A DNA stretch of 64,000 bases from Geothrix sp. 21YS21S-2 (GCF_030846775.1 NZ_CP132910.1:3723001-3787000); one strand, 5' to 3'. Positions 44,617 through 53,746 are shown, numbered from the stretch's first letter. The notes: generated by a model from the sequence alone, not told the origin. Numbers and translations are program-made.

Positions 44617-45120
44617 TCAGAAGGTGTAGGTGACGCCGAGGCAGAGCGCCGTCAGGGTGTCGTGCCCGGCGTTGACCGACGTGAACCGGGCCTGCAGGCC
44701 GAGGTTCCGGTCCAGGTCGTAGCCGGCGCCCAGGTCGATGCCCAGGCCGCTGTCGCGCGAGGTGCCGTCGGGGAAGTCCCGGCTGTAGTTCTGGGCGGAG
44801 AGCCCGGCGAGGACGTACACGCCGCGCCGGGCGCGGTCGAAGTGGTAGGTGTAGTCGGCCCCAATGCCCAGGCTGGAGGACCCGTAGCCGTCCTTGCGGC
44901 CGAAGGAGGTCAGGTCGGCCCGGGCCATGAGGCCGTGGCCGCGGCCGAAATCCCACCGGGCGTGCCCGCCGACCTGGAGGCCGAGGGACGCGGAATCGGA
45001 CAGGTCGCCCGAGGGCAGGACAAGCCCGCCCTGGACTCCCAGGCGGAAGTCCTGGGCCGCGAGGGAACCGCCCGCGAGGCAGGTGAGGAGGATGGGAAGC
45101 GTGAACAGGTTGGAACGCAC
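44617..45120 (-). CDS. Outer-membrane beta-barrel protein, small (8-stranded type)
   Basis: A 167-residue protein starting at GTG after AAGGAGACCTC. Signal peptide MRSNLFTLPILLTCLAGGSLAA, then alternating beta strands with glycines and aromatics (FRLGVQGGLVLPSGDLSDSASLGLQVGGHARWDFGRGHGLMARADLTSF; GIGADYTYHFDR) ending in the barrel-type C-terminal CLGVTYTF. This is the size and plan of OmpW/OmpX-like or porin-family opacity proteins. Function unknown; a sigma-54-like promoter lies 59 bases before it. Confidence 0.85.
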   Translation of the reverse strand: MRSNLFTLPILLTCLAGGSLAAQDFRLGVQGGLVLPSGDLSDSASLGLQVGGHARWDFGRGHGLMARADLTSFGRKDGYGSSSLGIGADYTYHFDRARRGVYVLAGLSAQNYSRDFPDGTSRDSGLGIDLGAGYDLDRNLGLQARFTSVNAGHDTLTALCLGVTYTF

Positions 45121-45178
45121 GAGGTCTCCTTGGCGTGTGGAAGATGAGCCCAGGGCTTTGGGCCTGGGAGGCTAAGAG

Positions 45179-45194
45179 TGCACAGGGCGTGCCA
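45179..45194 (-). promoter_or_regulatory. Sigma-54-like promoter for the small outer-membrane protein
   Basis: Minus-strand TGGCACGCCCTGTGCA has a perfect TGGCACG at -24 and TGCA at -12, lacking only one T of the -12 box. No dyad of the 27-base type lies upstream. A different inverted repeat, TTTGAA-N11-TTCAAA (45264-45286), lies 70 bases upstream of the -24 box and may be the enhancer for another activator. Confidence 0.65.
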
Positions 45195-45467
45195 TTCCGT
45201 TAGTAAACGAATCGTTGAAGATAAATTAATTCGTTGAGATATGGGCTTTCCTGCCTCATCCAATTTGAATGGGCCTATGCTTCAAAATGAAAGCTGGGTA
45301 TCCGCTGTGCGCGCCACCGATCTGGACCTTGAGGAACTGTTGGAACGGGATCCGGGGCACGGGGTCATCAGGTTGGCCGGGCCGGCGAACCGGTGCCGCA
45401 CCTTGAAGGCCCACCGGATGATCGGCTGCGTCCGCAAGGGCGGGCCGGAGCGAAAGGAAGGCACGTG
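45195..45467. other. Intergenic region with dyad TTTGAA-N11-TTCAAA
   Basis: AT-rich spacer between divergent genes. It holds the inverted repeat at 45264-45286, overlapped by TTCAAAATGAAAG (45281-45293), a 13-mer also found at 41524-41536. A short open frame from 45241 to 45468 has no ribosome site and no recognisable protein. The glycosyltransferase ribosome site GAAAGGAAGG lies at the right edge. Confidence 0.55.
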
Positions 45468-47753
45468 ATGTCAGACTCCACCCCGCTGGAGCGGATCGCA
45501 TTCCTGGGCGGCTACCTGCCGCGCCTGTGCGGGATCGCCACCTTCACCACCGACGTCTGCGAGGCGGTCGCCGGCGCGGCGCCCGATGCGGACTGCTTCA
45601 CGGGGGCCGTGAACGACCGGATCGAAGGGTACGAGTATCCTCCGCGCGTGCGATTCGAGCTGGCCCAGAAGGACCTGAACTCCTACCGGCGGGCAGCGGA
45701 CTTCCTGAACTTCAGCAACGCCGGCGTCCTCTGCGTGCAGCACGAGTTCGGCATCTACGGGGGCCCAGCGGGAAGCCATCTCCTGGCCCTCCTCAAGGAA
45801 GTGCGCATGCCGGTGGTGACCACGCTCCACACCATCCTGCGGGACCCCAACGAGGCCCAGCGCAAGGTGATGGACGAGCTCATCCAGCGCAGCGACCGGC
45901 TCGTGGTGATGTCGGGCAAGGGCCGGGAGATCCTGCTGGAGACGTACCGCGCGCCCGACGCCAAGATCGACATCATCGCCCACGGCATCCCGGACATGCC
46001 CTTCGTCGACTCGGGGTTCTACAAGGAGCAGTTCGGCGTGGAGGGACGCCAGGTGCTGCTCACCTTCGGGCTCCTGGGCCCGGGCAAGGGCATCGAGTAC
46101 GTCATCGAGGCGCTGCCGGAGATCGTGAAGGAGCACCCCGACGTGGTCTACCTCGTGCTGGGCGCAACGCACCCGCACCTGGTGGCCCGGGAGGGGGAGA
46201 CCTACCGGCTGGGCCTCGAGCGGCTCGCCGAGGACCTGGGGGTCAAGGAGAACGTGATCTTCTACAACCGGTTCGTCTCGCTGGAGGACCTGAAGGAGTT
46301 CATCGGCGCCACGGACATCTACCTGACCACCTACGTCAACGAGGCGCAGATCACCTCGGGCACCCTGGCCTACGTCTTCGGCGCGGGCAAGGCGGTGGTC
46401 TCCACCCCCTACTGGCACGCCCAGGAACTGCTCGCCGACGACCGGGGCACCCTGGTGCCCTTCCGCGATCCCCCGGCCATCGCCAAGGCCGTCTGCGCCT
46501 ACCTGGACGACCCGGAGCGCCTGCTGGCCACCCGGGAGCGGGCCTACGCGCTGGGACGGGAGATGCTCTGGCCCGTCGTGGGGCGGAAGTACCTGGATTC
46601 CTTCATGCGCGCCCGCAGGGAGCGGCGGACCAAGCCCCGCTCGGCCTTCGCCCAATGGACCCTGGCCACCCGCCCCTACGACCTGCCCCCGGTCCGCCTG
46701 GACCACCTGGTGCGCATGAGCGACGGCACCGGCATGCTCCAGCACGCCACCTTCAACGTCCCCAACTACGACGAGGGCTACTGCACGGACGACAACGCCC
46801 GGGCCTACATCCTCTGCGACCTGCTGGACGAGAGCGGCGGCGGGTCCCCCTCCGACAAGCTGGACCACCTGGCCACCAGCTACCTGGCGTTCCTCTCCGC
46901 GGCGCTGAACCGGGAGACGGGCCGGTTCCGGAACTTCATGAGCCACGGCCGGGTCTGGCTGGAGGCCCACGGCAGCGAGGACAGCCATGGCCGGGCCCTG
47001 TGGGCCCTGGGCACCGGAGCGGGCCGGTCCCGGAACCCGGGCCACCGCAAGCTGGCGTCGCTCCTCTTCGACCGGGGCCTGGGCGCGGTGGGCGGCTTCA
47101 TCTCGCCCCGGGCCTGGGCGTTCACGCTGCTGGGCATCCACGAATACCTGCTGGGCAATCCCCACAAGGCCCAGGCCAGGGAGATGCGCACCCTCCTTAC
47201 GGAAAGGCTCCTGACCCTCTGGCGGGAGTGCGCCACCGACAACTGGCCCTGGTTCGAGCCCTGCGCCACCTACGACAACGCGCGGATCTGCCAGGCGCTC
47301 ATCCTCAGCGCCCAGGGCGAGGCCGCTTCCGGGGCCATGGAGGTGGGCCTCAAGTCCCTGAGCTGGCTCGCCTCGGTGCAGAAGGCCCCGGCCGGCCACT
47401 TCCGGCCCATCGGAAGCAACGGCTTCTATGCCCGGGACGGCGCCCACGCCGATTTCGACCAGCAGCCGGTGGAGGCCCAGGCCATGGTCTCGGCCTGTCT
47501 TGACGCCTTCCGGGCCACCCAGGACCCGGCCTGGCTCCGGGAGGCCAAGCGGGCCTTCGAATGGTTCCTGGGCCGCAACGATCTCCGGCTCCCGGTGTAC
47601 GACGCCAGCACCGGAGGCTGCGGGGACGGCCTGCACGTGGACCGCATCAGCGAGAACCAGGGGGCCGAATCCACCCTGGCCTTCCACCTGGCCCTGGCGG
47701 AGATGAGCGAATCCGAGTTCGTGGTCCGGCACACGGTGGGCGGCGGGCTATGA
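45468..47753 (+). CDS. GT4-type glycosyltransferase fused to a C-terminal alpha/alpha-barrel-like domain
   Basis: A 761-residue protein. Residues 10-390 form a GT-B glycosyltransferase: FLGGYLPRLCGIATFTTDV at the acceptor side, LLTFGLLGPGKGIEYVIEALPEIVKEHPDVVYLVLGATHP at the hinge, and EAQITSGTLAYVFGAGKAVVSTPYWHAQELLAD at the donor site. About 400-755 is all-helical (PNYDEGYCTDDNARAYILCDLL; FMSHGRVWLEAHGSEDSHGRALWALGTG; DNWPWFEPCATYDNARICQALIL), like six-hairpin glycosidase-type domains. The next gene overlaps by four bases and is a GH130 phosphorylase, so both should act on one beta-mannoside or related glycan. Donor and product are unknown. Confidence 0.85.
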   Translation: MSDSTPLERIAFLGGYLPRLCGIATFTTDVCEAVAGAAPDADCFTGAVNDRIEGYEYPPRVRFELAQKDLNSYRRAADFLNFSNAGVLCVQHEFGIYGGPAGSHLLALLKEVRMPVVTTLHTILRDPNEAQRKVMDELIQRSDRLVVMSGKGREILLETYRAPDAKIDIIAHGIPDMPFVDSGFYKEQFGVEGRQVLLTFGLLGPGKGIEYVIEALPEIVKEHPDVVYLVLGATHPHLVAREGETYRLGLERLAEDLGVKENVIFYNRFVSLEDLKEFIGATDIYLTTYVNEAQITSGTLAYVFGAGKAVVSTPYWHAQELLADDRGTLVPFRDPPAIAKAVCAYLDDPERLLATRERAYALGREMLWPVVGRKYLDSFMRARRERRTKPRSAFAQWTLATRPYDLPPVRLDHLVRMSDGTGMLQHATFNVPNYDEGYCTDDNARAYILCDLLDESGGGSPSDKLDHLATSYLAFLSAALNRETGRFRNFMSHGRVWLEAHGSEDSHGRALWALGTGAGRSRNPGHRKLASLLFDRGLGAVGGFISPRAWAFTLLGIHEYLLGNPHKAQAREMRTLLTERLLTLWRECATDNWPWFEPCATYDNARICQALILSAQGEAASGAMEVGLKSLSWLASVQKAPAGHFRPIGSNGFYARDGAHADFDQQPVEAQAMVSACLDAFRATQDPAWLREAKRAFEWFLGRNDLRLPVYDASTGGCGDGLHVDRISENQGAESTLAFHLALAEMSESEFVVRHTVGGGL

Positions 47754-49207
47754 GCCGGGTCAAGGTCCGCGCCCACGACATCACGCTGGTCCCCCAGAGC
47801 GCCCGCGTCATCATCCGTCCCTTCATCCCCTCCAACGTCAACCGCGTCCTCGCCATCCTCGGCCGGGCCCTGGCGCTGCGCGAGGAGGAGGTGGGCCGGG
47901 ACCTGGAGGCCGTGCTGAAGGAGTTCGAGAGCCGCCACTTCGACATGGAGGCGGCCCTGCTTGCCAACTTCCGGCGGGTGGCCCCGCACCTGTTCACGGA
48001 CCAGCCCCTCTCCCGGGACCGCAAGCTCCTCATCGGTTCCCTGTTCTCGGGTGAATACGCCCTGGAATCGGCGGCCCTCTTCAACCCCTCCATCGTCGCC
48101 CACCCGGACCAGTTCGGGGTTCCCGAAGGCGGCCTGCGGTTCATCATGAGCCTCCGGGCAACGGGGGAAGGGCACATCTCGTCCATCGAATTCCGCACCG
48201 GGGGCATCGCCCCGGGCGGCGGCATCGCCCTGGATCCCGTCTCCCGGATGGTGACCGAGCCCGACATCGACCCCGACCCCAGCTACCGGAAGGGCCCCTT
48301 CCTGATCAAGCTCCACGAGATGGGCTTCGACAACGAACACGCCCACGCCGTGATGGAGGTCCTTCCCGAGGGCCTCACCCGCGGTCTCCTGGCCACGAGC
48401 CTGCAGCGGGTCCGGCGGGAGACCCGGCCCCACGGCAAGGACCTGGACGCCACCCTGCGTTGCATCCAGTGGCTGGCGGACTCCAACTACGAGATGAACT
48501 TCTCCGGCCGGCACACCCTCGGGGAGCGGGTCATCTTCCCCGTATCGGCCAACGAGAGCAACGGCATCGAGGACGCCCGGTTCGTGCGGTTCACCGACGA
48601 CGACGGGACGGTGACGTACTACGCGACCTACACCGCCTACAACGGGCACGCCATCCTGCCCCAGCTGATCGAGACCCAGGACTTCCTCCATTTCCGCGTC
48701 CTCACCCTCAACGGGTCCGCCGTGCAGAACAAGGGCATGGCCCTCTTCCCCAGGCGCATCGACGGGAACTACGCGATGCTGAGCCGCCAGGACGACGAGA
48801 ACCTCCTTCTCATGTTCTCGGACAACCCGCACTACTGGAGCGACCCCCGGGTGATCATGCGGCCCGCGGAGATGTGGGAGGGGGTGAAGGTGGGCAACTG
48901 CGGCTCTCCCATCGAGACCGAGGCCGGCTGGATCGTCCTCACCCACGGGGTGGGGCCCATGCGGAAGTACTGCATCGGCGCCATCCTGCTCGACCTGCAG
49001 GACCCCTCGAAGGTGATCGGGCGCCTTCGGGAACCGCTGCTGGCGCCCGAGGGCAGCGGACGGGAGGGGTACGTGCCCAACGTGGTCTACAGCTGCGGCT
49101 CGCTGCGCCACGGGCGGGACCTGATCCTGCCCTACGCCATGAGCGACCGGGCCTCGACCATCGTGACGGTGAACCTCGACGAGCTGCTGGGGGCCTTGGG
49201 GGACTGA
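47750..49207 (+). CDS. Glycoside hydrolase family 130 (beta-mannoside phosphorylase/mannosidase)
   Basis: A 485-residue protein with the five-bladed propeller motifs of GH130: ALFNPSIVAHPDQ, SANESNGIEDARFVRFTDDDGTVTYYATYTAYNG, NKGMALFPRRIDGNYAMLSRQD and GNCGSPIETEAGWIVLTHGVGPMRKYCIGAILLDL. Family members cleave beta-1,4- or beta-1,2-mannosides, usually with phosphate. The N-terminal ~90 residues precede the propeller and belong to the longer subgroup. The ATG overlaps the stop of the glycosyltransferase gene (ATGA), so the pair is translationally coupled, combining synthesis and phosphorolysis on the same glycan. Confidence 0.9.
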   Translation: MSRVKVRAHDITLVPQSARVIIRPFIPSNVNRVLAILGRALALREEEVGRDLEAVLKEFESRHFDMEAALLANFRRVAPHLFTDQPLSRDRKLLIGSLFSGEYALESAALFNPSIVAHPDQFGVPEGGLRFIMSLRATGEGHISSIEFRTGGIAPGGGIALDPVSRMVTEPDIDPDPSYRKGPFLIKLHEMGFDNEHAHAVMEVLPEGLTRGLLATSLQRVRRETRPHGKDLDATLRCIQWLADSNYEMNFSGRHTLGERVIFPVSANESNGIEDARFVRFTDDDGTVTYYATYTAYNGHAILPQLIETQDFLHFRVLTLNGSAVQNKGMALFPRRIDGNYAMLSRQDDENLLLMFSDNPHYWSDPRVIMRPAEMWEGVKVGNCGSPIETEAGWIVLTHGVGPMRKYCIGAILLDLQDPSKVIGRLREPLLAPEGSGREGYVPNVVYSCGSLRHGRDLILPYAMSDRASTIVTVNLDELLGALGD

Positions 49208-49813
49208 CTATTTGATGAACCGGACCTGGGCCGAGATCTCCTTGACGATGGGGATCTTGCGCTCATTGAACGTGGCCTTGTTGGTGTCGATGAGGTTGTT
49301 GCCCTTGGTGTCGATGGTGATGATGAGCGGGCCGAATTCCTTCACCCGGGACACCCAGAGGGCCTCGGGCATCCCCAGGTCGAGCCACTCCACGCGCTCG
49401 ATCTCCTCCACCTGGGTGGCCGCGAGCACGGCGCAGCCGCCGGGGAAGATGGCGTGGACGGCCTTGGATTCGCGGCAGCCCTCCAGGGTCTGGGGGCCCA
49501 TGCCGCCCTTGCCGATGACGAGCTTGACCCCGGTCTGCCGGATGAATTCGCGCTCGTAGCCTTCCATGCGCATGCTGGTGGTGGGGCCGATGGAGACCAT
49601 CTCCCAGCCTTCGCCCGCCCTGCGGACGATGGGCCCCGCGTGCAGGATCGCGCCGCCCTGGAGGTCCACGGGCAGCGGGATGCCCAGCTCGATGAGCCGG
49701 CGGTGGCCCATGTCCCGGCAGGTGACCATCTGGCCGGTGAGGTAGACGATGTCGCCGGCGGTGAGGGACGCGAGGTCCTCGTTGCTGATGGGGGTGGTGA
49801 GGATCTTTTTCAC
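49208..49813 (-). CDS. ttdB: L(+)-tartrate dehydratase, beta subunit
   Basis: A 201-residue protein that matches the E. coli TtdB subunit in length and throughout its sequence as I recall it ([110 protein letters not shown]). With subunit alpha it dehydrates L-tartrate to oxaloacetate. The start is GTG, overlapping the TGA stop of the alpha gene by four bases. Class I fumarase beta subunits are related, but the whole-length match favours tartrate dehydratase. Confidence 0.9.
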   Translation of the reverse strand: MKKILTTPISNEDLASLTAGDIVYLTGQMVTCRDMGHRRLIELGIPLPVDLQGGAILHAGPIVRRAGEGWEMVSIGPTTSMRMEGYEREFIRQTGVKLVIGKGGMGPQTLEGCRESKAVHAIFPGGCAVLAATQVEEIERVEWLDLGMPEALWVSRVKEFGPLIITIDTKGNNLIDTNKATFNERKIPIVKEISAQVRFIK

Positions 49814-50709
49814 AGCTGGGCCCCTTTGTGGGAAATGATTTCGAAGGAGAGGTCGCCGTTGATGCGGATCGTGCCCCGCCGGTGCGCCCAGCATCCGGTG
49901 GAGATGGCCGCGCTGATGGTGGACGGATGGCGGGCCGCGCTCTCGATGTGGACGCCCATGACGGAATTCCGGCCGGAGACCCCCTGGGGGCCGAGGCCGA
50001 TGCCGTTGAGCCCCTTTTCCATGAGCCGCTCCATCTCCGCGCCCCGGGCATCCGGGTTGCGGGAGCCGATGGGGCGGAACAGGGCCTTCTTGGAGAGGTT
50101 CGCCGCCACCTCGATGGAACCGGCGATGCCCACGCCCACGAGGATCGGAGGGCAGGCGTTGATGCCGTACGAGGTCATCACGTCGAACACGAACTCCACC
50201 ACCCCTTCGTAGCCGGCCGCGGGCATGAGGGTCCGGCCCTGCCCGGGCAGGCTGCAGCCGCCGCCGGCCATGTAGACCTCGATGGTGATGCCGCTGTCGG
50301 CGGGAACGATGTCCCAGTCGATCCAGGGGATCTTGTCGCCGGTGTTGTCGCCTGTGTTCTTCTCCTGGAAGATCTGCACCGCGTTGTGGCGCAGGGGGGC
50401 CGACCGGGTGGCGTTCAGGGTGGCCTCGCGCAGGATCGCGCGCACCTCGCCCAGCAGGGGGAACTGCGCCCCGGCCTTCACGAAGTACTGGATGACGCCC
50501 GTGTCCTGGCAGGCCGGGCGGTTCAGCTCCCCGGCCTTGGCCAGGTTGTCGAACATGGAGTCGTAGACCACCGTCGCGAGGGGGCTGTCCTCCTGGGCGC
50601 GGAGCTCCTTCAGCTTGGCGAGGACATCATCGGGAAGGTGCTTGCCGACGTAGTCCGTGAAGGCGGACATGGTGTCCGTCATGGACTTCACTGCCTGCTC
50701 GTGGTTCAT
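49810..50709 (-). CDS. ttdA: L(+)-tartrate dehydratase, alpha subunit
   Basis: A 299-residue Fe-S hydro-lyase subunit (TtdA is 303). The three cluster cysteines are in [30 protein letters not shown] and [15 protein letters not shown]. Also typical are [26 protein letters not shown] and [37 protein letters not shown] before MNHEQAV sets the start. It is divergent from a TtdR-like regulator, exactly as in the known ttdR-ttdAB arrangement. The DASS carrier at 3843, in the TtdT family, could supply tartrate, though it is not adjacent. Confidence 0.92.
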   Translation of the reverse strand: MNHEQAVKSMTDTMSAFTDYVGKHLPDDVLAKLKELRAQEDSPLATVVYDSMFDNLAKAGELNRPACQDTGVIQYFVKAGAQFPLLGEVRAILREATLNATRSAPLRHNAVQIFQEKNTGDNTGDKIPWIDWDIVPADSGITIEVYMAGGGCSLPGQGRTLMPAAGYEGVVEFVFDVMTSYGINACPPILVGVGIAGSIEVAANLSKKALFRPIGSRNPDARGAEMERLMEKGLNGIGLGPQGVSGRNSVMGVHIESAARHPSTISAAISTGCWAHRRGTIRINGDLSFEIISHKGAQL

Positions 50710-50803
50710 GGGCAACTCCATTCCTGATGTCGGGGTAGTCAAAAGATAATCCCTTGCGAAACGAAAACTATTGGATAATTCATGAAGACTTGGAACACGA
50801 ATC

Positions 50804-51694
50804 GTGAACAATCTGCCCCCCCTCGACGACCTCCGCCTGTTCTGCTTCGTGGTGCGCAACAGCAGCTTCCTGGCCACCGCCACGGAGCTGGGGGTCTCCC
50901 CGGCCTACGTGAGCAAGCGCATCGCCCTGCTGGAGGGGCTCCTGAACGTGCGCCTGCTGCACCGGACCACGCGCCGGGTGACCCTCAGCGAGGACGGCGA
51001 GACCGTCCACCGGTGGGCCCAGCGCATCATCGAGGATGCCGAGCAGATGACGGAGGCGGTCACCAGCCTCAAGACCGCCCCGCGCGGCGTGCTCAAGATC
51101 AGCACCAGTTCAGGCTTCGGCCGCAAGCGCATCGGGCCGGCCCTGTCGGAGCTGGCCCGGCTGCATCCCCAGCTGCGCATCCAGCTGGAGCTGCTCAGCC
51201 GCCCCGTGGACCTCATCGGCGAGGGCTTCGACATCGACATCCGCATCGGCGGCGAATCGGATCCCAGCCTGATCGTCAAGCGCATCGCCGCCAACGCCCG
51301 GGTCCTCTGCGCCGCCCCCGCCTACCTCGCGCGCCGCGGCGCGCCGGCCACCCTCCGGGACCTTGGCAGGCACGACTGCATCGTGGTGCGCGAAAGGGAC
51401 CAGAGCTTCGGCATCTGGAAGCTGGCCGGTCCGAAGGGGACGGAGGCCGTCCGCGCCGCGGGCCCCCTGTCCTGCAACAACGGCGAGGTGGCCCACCAGT
51501 GGGCCCTGGACGGCCACGGGATCATCCTCCGGTCCGACTGGGACGTGGAGGCCGGGCTGCGGGAGGGCAGCCTGGTGCGGGTGCTGCCGGAGTACCGCCA
51601 GGACGCGCCCATCTGCGCGGTGTACCCCATGCGCCTCACGGAGTCCGCCAAGGTGCGGGTGTGCGTGGAATTCCTGCAGTCGAAGTTCCGGTAG
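50804..51694 (+). CDS. LysR-family regulator, TtdR/DmlR-like
   Basis: A 296-residue LysR protein (DDLRLFCFVVRNSSFLATATELGVSPAYVSKRIALLEGLLNVRLLHRTTRRVTLSEDG; effector domain with FGRKRIGPALSELARLHPQLRIQLELLSRPVDLIGEGFDIDIRIG and HQWALDGHGIILRSDWDVEAGLREGSLVRVLPEY). These segments follow the E. coli TtdR pattern closely. The start is GTG. It is divergent from ttdAB across a 94-base gap that holds both start regions and must contain its operator. Probably activates ttdAB with tartrate or a related hydroxy acid. Confidence 0.88.
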   Translation: MNNLPPLDDLRLFCFVVRNSSFLATATELGVSPAYVSKRIALLEGLLNVRLLHRTTRRVTLSEDGETVHRWAQRIIEDAEQMTEAVTSLKTAPRGVLKISTSSGFGRKRIGPALSELARLHPQLRIQLELLSRPVDLIGEGFDIDIRIGGESDPSLIVKRIAANARVLCAAPAYLARRGAPATLRDLGRHDCIVVRERDQSFGIWKLAGPKGTEAVRAAGPLSCNNGEVAHQWALDGHGIILRSDWDVEAGLREGSLVRVLPEYRQDAPICAVYPMRLTESAKVRVCVEFLQSKFR

Positions 51695-51705
51695 ACTGGA
51701 GCCTC

Positions 51706-52320
51706 ATGGTCCCCTCCCCGAACACCTTCGCCTCCGCCCTCATCCTGCTGGTCCTGGTCACCGATCCCCTGGGCAACATCCCGCCCTTCATCGGCATCCT
51801 GCGCCAGGTGGACCCGGCGCGCCGCCGGCGGGTGATCATCCGGGAAGTGCTCCTGGCCACGGCCATCCTGGTGTTCTTCGCCCTGTTCGGCCAGGGCGTC
51901 CTGCGGCTCATGCACCTGTCGGACACCTCCCTGGGCATCGCCGGCGGCGTGATCCTCTTCCTCATCGCCCTGAAGATGGTGTTCCCCCACCCCGAGGGCC
52001 ACGCCGAGTCCGCCCGCAAGGGCGAACCGTTCCTGGTGCCCCTGGCCATCCCCCTCATCGCGGGCCCCAGCGCCATCGCCACGGTCCTGCTGCTGGTGTC
52101 GGGCGACCCGGCCCGCCTCTGGGAGTGGCTCGCCGCCATCGGGGTGGCCATGGCCATCTCGGCCGTGGTGCTGGTGTTCGCCGAACGCATCGCCGCCTTC
52201 CTGGGCGAGCAGGTGACGATGGCCTTCGAGCGGCTCATGGGGCTGGTGCTCACGGCGATGGCCGTGGAGATGCTGCTGTCGGGCATCCAGAAATTCGCGC
52301 GCCAGGTGATGGCGGGCTAG
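51706..52320 (+). CDS. MarC-family (UPF0056) membrane protein
   Basis: A 204-residue protein with six membrane helices and the family sequence LVTDPLGNIPPFIGILRQVDPARRRRVIIRE...FGQGVLRLMHLSDTSLGIAGGVILFLIALKMVFP and PLAIPLIAGPSAIATVLLL. The family's role is not established. It begins 11 bases after the LysR gene in the same direction and ends overlapping the convergent ferritin-like gene by four bases. Confidence 0.9.
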   Translation: MVPSPNTFASALILLVLVTDPLGNIPPFIGILRQVDPARRRRVIIREVLLATAILVFFALFGQGVLRLMHLSDTSLGIAGGVILFLIALKMVFPHPEGHAESARKGEPFLVPLAIPLIAGPSAIATVLLLVSGDPARLWEWLAAIGVAMAISAVVLVFAERIAAFLGEQVTMAFERLMGLVLTAMAVEMLLSGIQKFARQVMAG

Positions 52321-52844
52321 TCCACTCCCGCGGGGGGATCCACGAAGTCCTCGTCGTCCAGGCCGCTGTCGGGGGGCAGCTTGGCCAGTTCGGCCCTGAC
52401 CAGGGCCTGGTGCTGGAGCTCCTCGTCCCGCAGCTCCAGGAACAGGGCGGCCACCGTGGGGTCCTGGATGGAGGCCAGGGCCCCCTCGAAGAAGGCATGG
52501 GCCTTGATCTCGGAGGCGAGGGCGGCCTCCATGGCGCGGCGCGGGGTCATGAAGGCGCGGGCCGCGTCGTAGTCGGGGGCTTCCACGTCCCAGATCATGG
52601 CCGAGGTGACCCGGGAGGGCTCGTCCCGGAAGTCCAGGGCCCTGCGGGCCCTCAGGTCGCGGCCGTGCTTGGCCTCGTTCTCGATCATGTACCGGAAGAA
52701 CTTCGCGGCCTCGGGGGTGCGGTGCTGCTCCATCTGGAACGCGAACTCCTCGTAGCGCTCCATGGCCTCGTCCTCCACCAGGATGGCGAGGTCGAGGGCG
52801 TCCTTCAGGGACAGCGCGGCCAGGTCAATGCCTCGGATCGTCAT
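52317..52844 (-). CDS. Ferritin-like/rubrerythrin-type di-iron protein (no rubredoxin domain)
   Basis: A 175-residue four-helix protein with the di-iron ligand pattern of the rubrerythrin group: ILVEDEAMERYEEF, MIENEAKHGRDL, ALASEIKAHAFFEGAL and ELRDEELQHQALV. There is no C-terminal rubredoxin. It likely protects against peroxide or stores iron in an anaerobe. It lies 12 bases downstream of the KorB gene on the same strand, which fits protection of the oxygen-sensitive ferredoxin oxidoreductase made from the same transcript. Confidence 0.85.
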   Translation of the reverse strand: MTIRGIDLAALSLKDALDLAILVEDEAMERYEEFAFQMEQHRTPEAAKFFRYMIENEAKHGRDLRARRALDFRDEPSRVTSAMIWDVEAPDYDAARAFMTPRRAMEAALASEIKAHAFFEGALASIQDPTVAALFLELRDEELQHQALVRAELAKLPPDSGLDDEDFVDPPAGVD

Positions 52845-52856
52845 GGGGGCTCCCGT

Positions 52857-53738
52857 TCACTTCTTGATGAAGAGGTCCAGGATGCGCTCCACCGGGAGGG
52901 CATTCTTCGACAGTTCCTCCTGCCGCGCCTTGACCAGGTCGCCGTAGGTGGGCGGCGGCTCGGGGTTGCGGTAGAAGACGCCCAGGTGGAGCTTCCTGCC
53001 GTAGTGCTGGGCCAGGTCCATGGCCGCGAGGCGGTCGGTGGAGTCGTGGCCCAGGCCCTCCAGGCTCTCCTGCATGGCCTTGAGGCCCTTGAGCTGCTGC
53101 TCCTCCATGCCGTACGTCACGCAGGGGGACTGGATGTTCACGAAGGCGAAGCCGGGGTAGCGGATGGCCGCCTCGATGATCGCGGCCATGCCCGGCAGGT
53201 CCGTGGGGGCGGCCTGGGCGACGAAGCCCGCGCCGTAGGCCAGCATGTACAGGAGCGGGTTCACCGGCTCCTCGAGGCTGCCGTGCCGGGAGGTGCAGGT
53301 GGTCAGGCCCTTGTGGGAGGTGGGCGAGAGCTGGCCCTTGGTGAGGCCGTAGATCTGGTTGTCCATCACGATGTAGGCGATGTCCATGTTGCGCCGCACC
53401 ATGTGGGCCAGGTGGCCGCCGCCGATGGAGAAGCCGTCGCCGTCGCCGCCGGCGGCCAGCACCAGCAGGTCGGGGTTGGCCATCTTGATGCCCTGGGCGA
53501 TGGGCAGGCTGCGGCCGTGCACGCTGTTGAAGCCGTACGCCGTGGTGTAGCCGGGGATGCGGCTGGAGCAGCCGATGCCGGACACGAAGGCGATCTCGTG
53601 GGGGGGCCTGCCGATGGCCGCCAGGGCCCGGTAGATGCCCTGCAGCACGCCGAAGTCGCCGCAGCCGGGGCACCAGATGGGCTTGAGGTCGCTCTTGTAG
53701 TCCTTGGGCTGGAAATCGCAGGTGGCGGTACCGTTCAT
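52857..53738 (-). CDS. korB: 2-oxoacid:ferredoxin oxidoreductase, beta subunit
   Basis: A 293-residue thiamine diphosphate-binding subunit: IWCPGCGDFGVLQGIYRAL, SGIGCSSRIPGYTTAYGFNSVHGRSLPIAQGIKMANPDLLVLAAGGDGDGFSIGGGHLAHMVRRNMDIAYIVMDNQIYGLTKGQLSPTS (GDGD...N is the ThDP/Mg motif). It lacks its own ferredoxin domain, as KorB does. With the alpha subunit it oxidises 2-oxoglutarate or another 2-oxoacid to the acyl-CoA, reducing ferredoxin. Confidence 0.92.
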   Translation of the reverse strand: MNGTATCDFQPKDYKSDLKPIWCPGCGDFGVLQGIYRALAAIGRPPHEIAFVSGIGCSSRIPGYTTAYGFNSVHGRSLPIAQGIKMANPDLLVLAAGGDGDGFSIGGGHLAHMVRRNMDIAYIVMDNQIYGLTKGQLSPTSHKGLTTCTSRHGSLEEPVNPLLYMLAYGAGFVAQAAPTDLPGMAAIIEAAIRYPGFAFVNIQSPCVTYGMEEQQLKGLKAMQESLEGLGHDSTDRLAAMDLAQHYGRKLHLGVFYRNPEPPPTYGDLVKARQEELSKNALPVERILDLFIKK

Positions 53739-53746
53739 GGTCGACC

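Noticed and set aside
45241-45468. 75-codon open frame upstream of the glycosyltransferase
   Set aside because: No ribosome site, no similarity to a known protein, and it covers the regulatory dyad.
49208-50709. Class I fumarase, two-subunit
   Set aside because: Lengths (299 and 201) and long stretches such as [14 protein letters not shown] and [13 protein letters not shown] agree with TtdA/TtdB, and a TtdR-like gene is divergent.
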